Source of the DNA: an uncultured Bacilli bacterium
GTDB lineage: Bacteria; Bacillota_I; Bacilli_A; RF39; UBA660
Direction: 5' to 3'
DNA: 64,000 nucleotides
Assembly (NCBI GenBank): GCA_934167875.1
Contig: CAKPMC010000001.1
Location: 62,001 to 126,000 of the forward strand
Shown here one piece after another: positions 54,401 through 62,800 of the stretch (the first letter of the stretch is position 1; each line of letters opens with the position of its first letter). A program made the translations under genes and the position numbers. A model generated the notes under the pieces. That model ran no database searches. It saw only the letters and a program-made list of their open reading frames with translations, and was not told the origin of the DNA.

Positions 54401-56604
54401 TTTTGAATTTCTTCTTTTGTATAACCAAAATATTCAGCCCATTCATCTGCCATATCTTTATTATCCATATCTCTAATAGGAGTAGCTGTTATACCTAAAA
54501 TTTTTGTTTTTTCATCTTGATGTTCTAATAACTCCATTACACTTTTTTTCCATTCACTAGCACCAGATCTGTGTAATTCATCAAAAATAATTAATCCATA
54601 TTTATGATGAACTATCTTTTGTTCTAACCCATTAAGTATTTCATTTCTCTTATCAGATAATAGAGATTGATATGTACATAATTTTAAATTTTTAAACTTT
54701 TCCTCTATTTTTTTTCTATCACTCTTTTGTAATGATTCATCACATATAATTTCTAATATATATTTTTCTATTTGATTTAATATTTCATCATTAGGAGCTA
54801 GATACAAAATATCTTCATCACTATGTTCTAACATTTCTGCTAATGCAACAAAACTTTTTCCTGCTCCGGTTGGTAAAACAGCTGTTGTAAATTGTTTATC
54901 CTCAAATGTTTTGTCAATATTATTTAAAGCTATAGCTTGATAACTTCTAAGTTTTAATCCTTTTGTACCATTAATTTTATAATAACCTAAAAAATTTTCT
55001 AATTCTTCTGTTGTAAAAGTATCTTTTAAATCTATATCATTTAACGTTTTTTCTTTTATTATAGTTGTAAGCAATACATTAGCAATATCACTTTCTTTAA
55101 CTTCCCTATTTTTTAAAGCATTATAAATATCTACAACATTACTATTTTTAAGATGTTCAACAATTTGATTTCTTTGTCTGGAAGAAAATTCAACTACATC
55201 CAACTTACTCCAATCAAATAAATCAACTATTGCGTTTGCATAATATGTTTCTTTATCTACTTGTCTATGTTCAATATTTTTAAAGTTTTTTAAATAATAT
55301 TTAAGTGCTTCTGTTGGATTATTAATTATAAAATTCAAATCATTTACTGATAAATCATCTATAAATTCAAATAATTCTCTTTCATTTGGTTTAAAATCTA
55401 AATTTACAGATTCACTTACTTTCATTCTATTACTTGATTGTCTTGAAAAAACTTCTGGTTCAACCCCATATGTATGTTTCTTTAAGTAAGATAATATATT
55501 CCCATATTTATCGTTATCTATAATCTTTGACAACAAATCTACACTACTTATTGTTCTTAGTTTAGATTTTGATAAATAAAATGATTTTTTATATAAATTT
55601 AATGAACTATTAAAATCAACATTACCATCAGTTAAATTATACATATTTTCAATTGTATATTCTTTATCCGTATTTAATTTTTTACTATCATAAGCAAATA
55701 ATTCAACATTATAATCTTTGCTTTCTATTATTTTAATAACTTCTTTCTTTAATTCATCGATTAATGGATAATCTTCTGGTATTTGTTGTAAGAGCGCTAA
55801 TACATCTACTATTTCTTTTGGTATGTCAATTATATATTCTTTTTCTATATCATTATAATTAATAAGTTCTAATGATGAAAATGCATTACCTAATGTTTGA
55901 ATTAAAAATTTATTTGCAACATTTGGAATGATATTTTTTTTCAAAATGTTAATTTTTGCAACCATTTTATTTTTTTCAAAATTTTGTTTTGGATTCAGCG
56001 CTTGATAATCAACAGATGTTGTATTCGTATTTTTATATACAATACCTTTTTCAAACATTTCTTGCTCTTCTATTTTACGATTAAACATCTCCATTATTTC
56101 ATTTAATCTTTCTTCATTAGTAGCATTATCAATTGCAGATAAATAATATTTTGTCATATCATCAAGTTCATTATTCTTTAAATATTCATCAATAATTTTT
56201 TTTATTTCAGATATCATGTATTGCCCTGCATTATATACTCTAGTACCGAATTCAGTTTTAGGTACTTTTACCATTACATATTTATCTTTATAATAACCTC
56301 TTCCATATAAAACAACAGCATTAGCATTACTAGTTAATGAAATACAATTAGTATCAGTTCTATGGTGCATTTTAATATGATCAAACATTTCTACTAATGA
56401 AACTGAACTATCGGAGTTATATATTGGAGTTTCTTCATATCTTTCTCTATCTGTTCTAATTCTATATATTTCACCATTTGAATCTAATGTTATTCCATTT
56501 TCTATATCACTGTTATCTCCCATATTTAATGCACGAAAAAAATAATAATTTTCATCATCACTAAATATATTAAATTTATTTATATCAAATATTTCATTTA
56601 TCAT
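51427..56604 (-). CDS. Giant SF2 helicase with ART-like N-terminus and six helicase-associated repeats
   Basis: 1725 residues. About 15-160: FFRALNMGDNSDIENG, DTNCISLTSNANAVVLYG and KYVMVKVPK, resembling ADP-ribosyltransferase-type folds. About 560-1000: SF2 helicase with SYQAIALNNI, Walker A LPTGAGKSFVA (about 580), FDELHRSG (about 674), GITATPIRD and QQFGRIIFSV. About 1190-1660: six helicase-associated (HA) repeats of 75-80 residues, each W-x3-Y...YYEQYGNL...LGxW-x2-xQR...L-x2-IGM-x-W. HA repeats probably bind nucleic acid. ATG 56604 has AGGTGATGGT. An ASCH-like gene precedes it. Possible defence effector, by inference. Confidence 0.8.
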   Translation of the reverse strand: MINEIFDINKFNIFSDDENYYFFRALNMGDNSDIENGITLDSNGEIYRIRTDRERYEETPIYNSDSSVSLVEMFDHIKMHHRTDTNCISLTSNANAVVLYGRGYYKDKYVMVKVPKTEFGTRVYNAGQYMISEIKKIIDEYLKNNELDDMTKYYLSAIDNATNEERLNEIMEMFNRKIEEQEMFEKGIVYKNTNTTSVDYQALNPKQNFEKNKMVAKINILKKNIIPNVANKFLIQTLGNAFSSLELINYNDIEKEYIIDIPKEIVDVLALLQQIPEDYPLIDELKKEVIKIIESKDYNVELFAYDSKKLNTDKEYTIENMYNLTDGNVDFNSSLNLYKKSFYLSKSKLRTISSVDLLSKIIDNDKYGNILSYLKKHTYGVEPEVFSRQSSNRMKVSESVNLDFKPNERELFEFIDDLSVNDLNFIINNPTEALKYYLKNFKNIEHRQVDKETYYANAIVDLFDWSKLDVVEFSSRQRNQIVEHLKNSNVVDIYNALKNREVKESDIANVLLTTIIKEKTLNDIDLKDTFTTEELENFLGYYKINGTKGLKLRSYQAIALNNIDKTFEDKQFTTAVLPTGAGKSFVALAEMLEHSDEDILYLAPNDEILNQIEKYILEIICDESLQKSDRKKIEEKFKNLKLCTYQSLLSDKRNEILNGLEQKIVHHKYGLIIFDELHRSGASEWKKSVMELLEHQDEKTKILGITATPIRDMDNKDMADEWAEYFGYTKEEIQKRKHLSINMDLEEAIRLGYVMNPKVVQCEYNLEKDGSLERLKEKIENIDDENLRTKELVKFEELRRRVLEADGIEKVIGDNIKQGGKYIIFCPVINKDGNIVETEDGFEQNYRSTGKDVIEKYQKEMILNIIKYRGTTNIDLKESDDFDKYMQVADELGIQFNSLLGTYSKSKNKYELEQFEKDDPDKIKFVTVINKLNEGVHVDGVDGIIWLRPLDENSKILFLQQFGRIIFSVDPNKKLIDEDRTIAIDIANNTFRVNINKTHKDETCDLDKLIIINGWIEQHNGKIPDLNSFDRIESNHGSTLKRIQSKYSKYKDDQNLLNELSEKEKSEVMEIINIGSNINLWTIMFPERMQKDKSKSLGSELDYDNFGISGILRDYYDLINEVDNIDNNNWNKMFQIAKQYYMQYGNLEISTTSGILINNGIIEIIKNSDVRYKESIHLGPWINLQRRAKNGTATSVMTPEREKLLDEIGMIWKIKVGTADERWMEMYEKAKMYYEQYENLNITQTCRVRVVGDKIMVVSKNDPLYSEAINLGAWIYNQKNAKKGIGTSNMTFERENLLNKIGIVWKVVDKTSDELWNEKYEMAKIYYEQYGNLDLKRDERIIIANNIIEVIKKDDSRYNRAIKLGSWIDCQRRAKKGDANFSATWNEEKEKKLTSIGMTWNIGFDVKWEENYNIAKMYYEQYGNLNVPIQYRVVINNGKIEIILESDSRYYDSVRLGEWVQRQRKNKRLGNDEISKLNQIGMIWNPINANWEENYSIAKMYYEQYGNLEVNSDCRVLISDNRLILVDKNTPEYENAIRLGRWIDSQRQSSKNNLDTEELRTHIEKLNQIGMIWNPKEKKWEENYNIAKMYYEQYGNLKISAENRVIISKNNVILVDKNAPEYENAIRLGQWLNSQRLSSKTNLDTEELRTHIEKLNQIGMIWDLQEYNFINKKVTSNNINKVKQKLTEKFEYILEQLNNNYQTIETKEDVKKINDEFSESLGRKK

Positions 56605-56619
56605 ACCATCACCTAAATA

Positions 56620-56970
56620 CTATACTAACTCGAATTTTATTCCTACTATTTTACTATTATCAACTTTATCTTTTCCAAAAATATTATTAAAAGCGTTTAT
56701 AAATTCTTCTTTTTTGTATTCCAATATATTATTTTCTATTGAACTTTTATCATTCCATAATTGTTCTAAATTATCATAAACTATTTTATCTATTACTCTA
56801 ACAATGACACTCTTATTTTCTTCATCTACAACAGAAAATTTTATTATATCGCCATTTGTAATTCTTTCAGTTTTTTCGTTCAAAAGTCTAAATTCAATAT
56901 TTTTCTTTCCATTTTTAATATCATCATAAACAATACTATAAATTCTATAATTAAATATTTGCTGTGTCAT
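56620..56970 (-). CDS. ASCH-domain-like protein
   Basis: 116 residues. DDIKNGKKNIEFRLLNEKTERITNGDIIKFS matches the ASCH pattern (GxKxxExR...GDxIxF), followed by a beta strand VIVRVIDKI and a C-terminal IVGIKFEL. ASCH folds are PUA-like and bind RNA or modified bases. It starts after AAAGGAG and ends 16 bp before the giant helicase, so the two are probably co-transcribed and may act together on RNA or modified nucleic acid. Confidence 0.8.
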   Translation of the reverse strand: MTQQIFNYRIYSIVYDDIKNGKKNIEFRLLNEKTERITNGDIIKFSVVDEENKSVIVRVIDKIVYDNLEQLWNDKSSIENNILEYKKEEFINAFNNIFGKDKVDNSKIVGIKFELV

Positions 56971-56997
56971 AAATTACTCCTTTATCACATAATAAAA

Positions 56998-57297
56998 CTA
57001 ATTTCTTTTGGGCAATTTTTTATAATCATATTTATCCATAATTGGATTAAGTAATTCTTGTGCTTTATTTAATTCTTCTATTGCTTGTTCTAAAGTGTAT
57101 TTACTTTTGCCATCTTTAAGTAAATTCAAATGTTCTGCTACTTCAAAAATTATAAATGATGCTTTTCTAGCATTTTCTCTTTTTGTAAAATCAAATTGTA
57201 ATAAATCTGTTTCTGATTCTTTATATTGTTCAATTAATTCTTTTAAGTCTTTACTAGATTTATCAGCATATTTATCTTTAGAAAAATAGAAAAGCAT
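56998..57297 (-). CDS. Small hypothetical protein, duplicate copy 2
   Basis: 99 residues, the counterpart of the gene at 48574-48873. Differences lie only in the last 43 residues (for example KDGKSKYTLEQAIEEL instead of KAGKSEYTLEQAVEEL). Changes are mostly conservative, which suggests selection on the protein. It lies just upstream of the ASCH gene and may share its mRNA. Function unknown. Confidence 0.6.
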   Translation of the reverse strand: MLFYFSKDKYADKSSKDLKELIEQYKESETDLLQFDFTKRENARKASFIIFEVAEHLNLLKDGKSKYTLEQAIEELNKAQELLNPIMDKYDYKKLPKRN

Positions 57298-57516
57298 TTC
57301 TTCAATTTTTACTATTAATTATACTTTAATTCTATCATTTTTCAAAAAAATTGTCCACTTTACAATATTAAAATATAAGTTTATCAAAAAAATACCATAT
57401 TATTGGTATCTAAATATAATATTTAATATCTAGTATGGTATCTAAATAAATCTAAAATAGTTAAAAATCCCTTATAAACAAAAGTATTCCCCTCTCTCGA
57501 GGGGAATTTCAGGGGG
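56998..57516 (-). repeat. Direct repeat copy 2 (0.5 kb)
   Basis: Copy of 48574-49092 at an offset of exactly 8,424 bp. The last approximately 388 bp (57129-57516) appear identical and end at hairpin 57486-57507 plus TTCAGGGGG (57508-57516). Beyond it sequence is unrelated to that after copy 1. Confidence 0.85.
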
Positions 57517-57632
57517 TTTTGGTTGAATTGCTCTCACACTTTAGTCCGTAAGAGCCACCATGCGTAAGATACTATCTCACGCATTTTAATAATATAATAT
57601 TCCAACCAATAAGTCAATAAAATTTTCTAAAT
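57298..57632. other. Non-coding interval with a three-way-junction fold
   Basis: Left part is the end of repeat copy 2. At 57519-57609 a self-contained fold is possible: closing stem TTGGTTG/CAACCAA (57519-57525 with 57603-57609), hairpin GCTCTCAC/GTAAGAGC (57530-57555) and hairpin ATGCGTAAGAT/ATCTCACGCAT (57560-57584). On the minus strand it is followed by CCCCCTGAA and the hairpin terminator of the repeat. It could be a small RNA downstream of recG. Confidence 0.45.
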
Positions 57633-59630
57633 TTAAGAGTTATTATTAATAGATTCAATTAATAACTTTTTCAACTCTTCACTATCAGTATTATTATCCT
57701 TCAAATACTCTAATGAATCCTTTTTAGCCTGTATCAAAATCTTATAATCTTGATTAATACTAGCTATCTTAAAGGTCATATCACCACTCTGTTTAGTACC
57801 AAATAAATCACCATGACCTCTTAATTTAAAGTCCTCTTCACTTATTTCAAAACCATCATTAGTTTTTTCCATTATTTCTAATCTCTTAGTATCACTATTA
57901 CTAATCAAAATACACTTAGAAGCAACACTACCACGACCAACTCTTCCCCTTAGCTGATGAAGAGTAGAAAGTCCAAATCTATTAGCATCAAATATAACTA
58001 TCATCGAAGCATTAGGTACATCAACTCCAACCTCTATTACCGTAGTACTAATCAATATCTGTACCTTATTCTGCTTAAACTCATTCATGATCAAGTCCTT
58101 AGCAGGAGTTGCCATTTTACCATGAACAATATCTATCTTATACTTACTACCAAAAGCTAAATTCATCTTATCTCTTAACTCAATAACATTAGTTAAATCA
58201 GAATTTTCACTTTCCTCAATAAGCGGAGCAATAACATATATTTGATGTTTTTCTTTTAATTCTTCATACATCAACTCTAAAACGTCTTTAATTTCCTTAT
58301 CATTCTTAACATAAGTTTTGACCGGAATACGTCCCTTAGGCATTTCTTTTATAATAGATACATCCATATCACCATAAATAGTTAACGCATAAGTTCTAGG
58401 AATAGGTGTTGCACTCATATATAAAACATCGGGCATAGTTCCCTTGTTGTTTAAAAGTGCTCTTTGATTAACTCCAAAGCGATGTTGTTCATCAGTAATA
58501 ACTAATCCTAAATCTTTATACTTAACTTCCTCTTGAATTAAAGCATGAGTACCAATAATCATATGAATATTACCATTTTCTAATTCCTTATATATTTCCT
58601 GTTTTTCTTTCTTAGTTTGTGAACCAACTAATAATTCAACAGTAACACCAGTACCCCTCAACAATTCCTTAACATTATTATAATGCTGAATAGCTAGTAT
58701 TTCAGTAGGAGCCATTAAAGCACTTTGATAACCACTAATATAATTTAAGTACATAGCTATAATTGCTACTATCGTTTTACCACTACCAACATCACCCTGC
58801 AGAATTCTATTCATTCTAGAAGAAGAATTTAAATCTTTTCTAATTTCCTCAATAGCATTAATTTGATCTTTTGTTAATTCAAAAGGTATCATCTTTAATA
58901 TTTTTTCAACATCTTCATCACTAATATTTCTTTTTATACCCGTTTTTTCTTTTTTATGCTGTTCCTTTAAATAGTTAATTTTAAACATAAAAGTAAATAA
59001 TTCTTCATACTTAAGTCTAATTTCTGCTTCTTTTAGCTTTTCTATACTAGGTGGATTATGAACAATATTTAAAGCTGTTCTCTTATTAGAAAAATTATAT
59101 CTATCTTGAAATGATAATGGAATATAATCAGTTATATCTTTACCATTCATAAGTAAAGCTGTATTAATATAAGTAGCCATATTTTTATTAGTTAAACCAC
59201 TAGTGCAGTGATAAACTGGTTCAATCTTAGCTTGATTAGTCAAAAGTCCAAACTTAATATCAGAAGCTGTTATAACATTTTTAGTTTTATCATATTTACC
59301 TATTACTATAACATTAGTACCAATAGTTAAATTATTTTTCATAAAAGCACGATTAAATATAGATACTCCAACAACTCCTGTCGTAGTAACTAATCGAAAA
59401 TTAAGTTTATTAAGTCCTGCCTTAAATCTTAAAAGAATTGGTATGCTTTCTACTTTACCATCAATAATAACTTTTTCATCTTCTCCAAGTTCCTTTAGGT
59501 TACTTCTTTTAAGTACATCATAACGAAAAGGATAATGTGTAACTAAATCATCTACTGTTTTTATTCCTATTTTATTTAATAACATTAACGATTTAGGTCC
59601 AACACCTTTTACCTTAGAAACATCAAGCAT
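57633..59630 (-). CDS. recG: ATP-dependent DNA helicase RecG
   Basis: 665 residues, typical RecG. The OB-fold wedge domain comes first (VKGVGPKSLMLLNKIGIKTVDDLVTHYPFRYD). The helicase then shows LQGDVGSGKT (Walker A), MIIGTHALIQE, VITDEQHRFGV (DEQH), SATPIPRTYAL and TVIEVGVDVPNAS. LRGRVGRGS and the C-terminal RGHGDLFGTKQSG follow. RecG remodels stalled forks and branched DNA. The ATG at 59630 is chosen because a predicted promoter lies inside the longer open frame and GGTGGT precedes this ATG. Confidence 0.96.
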   Translation of the reverse strand: MLDVSKVKGVGPKSLMLLNKIGIKTVDDLVTHYPFRYDVLKRSNLKELGEDEKVIIDGKVESIPILLRFKAGLNKLNFRLVTTTGVVGVSIFNRAFMKNNLTIGTNVIVIGKYDKTKNVITASDIKFGLLTNQAKIEPVYHCTSGLTNKNMATYINTALLMNGKDITDYIPLSFQDRYNFSNKRTALNIVHNPPSIEKLKEAEIRLKYEELFTFMFKINYLKEQHKKEKTGIKRNISDEDVEKILKMIPFELTKDQINAIEEIRKDLNSSSRMNRILQGDVGSGKTIVAIIAMYLNYISGYQSALMAPTEILAIQHYNNVKELLRGTGVTVELLVGSQTKKEKQEIYKELENGNIHMIIGTHALIQEEVKYKDLGLVITDEQHRFGVNQRALLNNKGTMPDVLYMSATPIPRTYALTIYGDMDVSIIKEMPKGRIPVKTYVKNDKEIKDVLELMYEELKEKHQIYVIAPLIEESENSDLTNVIELRDKMNLAFGSKYKIDIVHGKMATPAKDLIMNEFKQNKVQILISTTVIEVGVDVPNASMIVIFDANRFGLSTLHQLRGRVGRGSVASKCILISNSDTKRLEIMEKTNDGFEISEEDFKLRGHGDLFGTKQSGDMTFKIASINQDYKILIQAKKDSLEYLKDNNTDSEELKKLLIESINNNS

Positions 59631-59655
59631 ACCACCACGTCCATTTCTAACGCAT

Positions 59656-59684
59656 ATTATAGCACACTTTTTAATTTTCACAAA
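59656..59684 (-). promoter_or_regulatory. Predicted recG promoter
   Basis: On the minus strand a perfect TATAAT (59656-59661) with a 17-bp spacer and weak -35 TTTGTG (59679-59684), about 26 bp before the recG start. Confidence 0.45.
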
Positions 59685-59716
59685 GAAAAAAATCTCGAAA
59701 TTTTTGAAAAAAGTTG

Positions 59717-59893
59717 TTGACAAATTAATACTTTTCGATTAGTATAAGTATCACCAATTCGGTTATGGCGAATTGGTCGCTAGTATCACACTAGCCAACC
59801 CCTTTTTATTCTTTTTATGAGGTTGTCCTTCAGGGGGTGCAACCTCAAATTGGGTAATTAAAAGAGAAGACTATTCATTAGTCTCCTCTTTTT
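59717..59893 (+). ncRNA. Candidate small RNA gene between recG and nifJ
   Basis: Plus-strand promoter TTGACA (59717-59722), 17-bp spacer, TAGTAT (59740-59745). The predicted RNA starts near 59752 and has hairpins CCAATTC/GAATTGG (59754-59776), GCTAGT/ACTAGC (59779-59795) and TGAGGTTG/CAACCTCA (59818-59847). The last has loop TCCTTCAGGGGGTG. It ends in a terminator (59863-59893, T8 run). ACCCC (59798-59802) could pair with GGGGT in the third loop as a pseudoknot. No known RNA family is recognised. The minus strand could instead carry a recG leader. Confidence 0.45.
59861..59893. terminator. Bidirectional terminator next to the nifJ 3' end
   Basis: Stem AGAGAAGACT/AGTCTCCTCT with one mismatch and loop ATTCATT. 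Eight T residues follow on the plus strand and a shorter T run on the minus strand. It overlaps the nifJ stop. Confidence 0.7.
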
Positions 59894-62800
59894 TTTGTTT
59901 TTCAGATTGTTCCTGTAATCCTACATAATAATTATATCTTTCAATGGCATTAATTCGATTCTGTTCTAGTAGTTCATGATACTTATCTGGATTAATCTTC
60001 TTTAACATACGATAACGATCTTCACCAGCAATAAATTCAAAATATCTATTAAAATCAGGTTTAGAATCAAGTTTAAATTCTTTTGTTTCAGGATTATAGT
60101 GAAATAATGGATAATATCCTGTTTCAACCGCTTTCTTTTCTTCTTGAATTGTAGATTCCATTCCAGTTAGAATACCTTGAGCTATACAAGGAGCATAAGC
60201 TAAAACAATAGAAGGACCATCATAACTTTCTGCTTCTTTTAAAACATTTATAGTATGTTGCATATTACTACCTAATGCAATACTACCAACATAAACATGT
60301 GGATAAGTTAAAGCAATCTTAGCTAAATCCTTTTTAGCTACTTCTTTACCTTTAGCAGTAAACTTAGCTATACTTCCAACTTTACTAGATTTAGAAGATT
60401 GACCACCAGTATTAGAATATACTTCTGTATCAAGTACCAAAATATTAACATTTTCATGGTTAGCTAACACATGATCAATACCAGAAAATCCTATATCATA
60501 AGCCCAACCATCACCACCAACAATCCAAATAGATTTAGGTTTAATATATTCTTTCAACTCTTTTAAACCAGGTATAGCCGTCTTATCTATTATTTCATAT
60601 AAACTATTAGCATTATCCTTATTAATATCTTCTACATAATTATTATAAATATCTTTTTCTTTATCATCAACTTTATCTATATTATCAGTTATTAAACTAC
60701 ATATTCTATTTTTAATAGTTTTGTCAGCTATCTTCATACCAAAACCATATTCAGCATTATCTTCAAATAAGGAATTAGCCCAAGGTACTGAATAAGCTGT
60801 AGTAGGTAAACTAGCAGCATAAATAGATGAACATCCTGTAGCATTACTAATCATTAAGTTATCCCCAAATAACTGCGTTAATAATTTTAAGTATGGTGTT
60901 TCTCCACAACCACTACAAGCACCACTAAACTCAAACTTAGGTTTAACAAACTGACTACCCTTAACTGTCGTAATAGGCATTACTTTCTTTTCAGTAACAT
61001 GATTAAATAAATACTCATAAGCATCACCTTTAGTCTTCTTTAACTCTTCCATCTTTTCTATCGTTAAAGCTTTCTCACCTTTACGTCCAGGACAAATATT
61101 TACACATAATTTACATCCTGTACAATCAGGTAAACTAATACCTATTGCATACTTCAAATTCTGTCCCTTTATATTAGCATCCATAAGTTCACTCTTTAAA
61201 GATTCAGGAGCATTCTTAACTTCTTCTTCATCTAATAAGAATGGACGAATAACAGCATGAGGACAAACAAATGAACACATATTGCACTGAATACAATTTT
61301 CTTTATTAAAACATGGTCCAATATCAGAAATATTTCTTTTTTCTTGTTTAGATAAACCAGCATCATATGTACCATCTTCATATTTCAAGAAATCACTAAC
61401 TTTTAAACTATCTCCTCTACCACTAGAAATAACTCCAAAAATATTATCATCAGTTTCTGTTTCTTCTTCCTCTTTCTCATTATTAGGAACTTCTACTAAC
61501 TTCAAATAATCAAGAGCTTTATTAATAGCATCTATATTTTTATTAACTATATCATTACCTTTATTAGCAAATTTCTTTTCAATATCTTCAATAATTTTAC
61601 TCTTAGCAAATTCAAAATCCATGATATGGCCAACATTAAATAAAACGGTTTCCATAATAGAACTAATCTTATGATCAAGTCCAACTTCTTTTGCCAATTT
61701 AAAAGCATCTATTATATAAAATTTAATATTTTTACTAACTAAAATATTATAATCATGATTAGATAATAAACTTAAAGCATCTTTTTCATCTTTATCAGTA
61801 TTTAGTATAAATATTCCATTATGTTTAATACCATCTAACATCTTAAAATTCTTTAAATAAGATTCTTTAGTACACATAACCAAACTAGATCTTTCTACAT
61901 AATAAGTGGAATGAATCAATTCTTTACTAAATCTTAAATGTGACTTAGTAACACCACCTGATTTCTTAGAATCATATTGAAAGTATCCTTGTACATAAGC
62001 ATTAGTATGATCACCTGTAATTTTCATTACATCCTTACAAGCACTAACCATACCATCAGAACCATATCCATATATTAAAAATTCTACTGATTTATCACTA
62101 ACCTTAATTGGAACACTATTTATACTCTTATTAGTAATATCATCAACTATTCCTACTGTAAAATCGTGCTTACACTCTTTATCTTTTAAATAACTATAAA
62201 CACCATTAATATCATTAGGAGTAGTATTTTTACTAGATAAACCATATCTACCACCAATTACTTTAATATTTCTACCGCTATTATTAATAACACCAACAAC
62301 ATCTAAATATAATGGTTCTCCTAAACTACCAGGTTCTTTAGTACGATCAAGTACCGCTATTTTCTCAACTGTATAAGGTAAAACATCTAATAAATATTTA
62401 CTAGAAAATGGTCTATATAAATGTACTTCTATTAAACCAACAGCTTCACCATTATTATTTAAAGTATCTACTACTTCACGAATAGTCTCACATACTGATC
62501 CCATAGCCACAATAACACGATTAGCTACTTTACTACCATAATAGTTAAATGGTTTATAATTTTCTCCTGTTATTTTATTAATTTCTTCCATGTAATCATT
62601 TACAATATCAGGTAATTTTTCATAATAGGTATTTCTAACCTCTGTAGCCTGAAAATATATATCATCATTTTGAGTAGTACCACGAGTAACAGGATGATTA
62701 GGATTAAGTGCTTTTTTCCTAAATTCATCTAAGCTATCTTGATCAATTAAATCTTTTAACTTATCAGTATCTATTAAACGTACTTTCTGTAGTTCATGAC

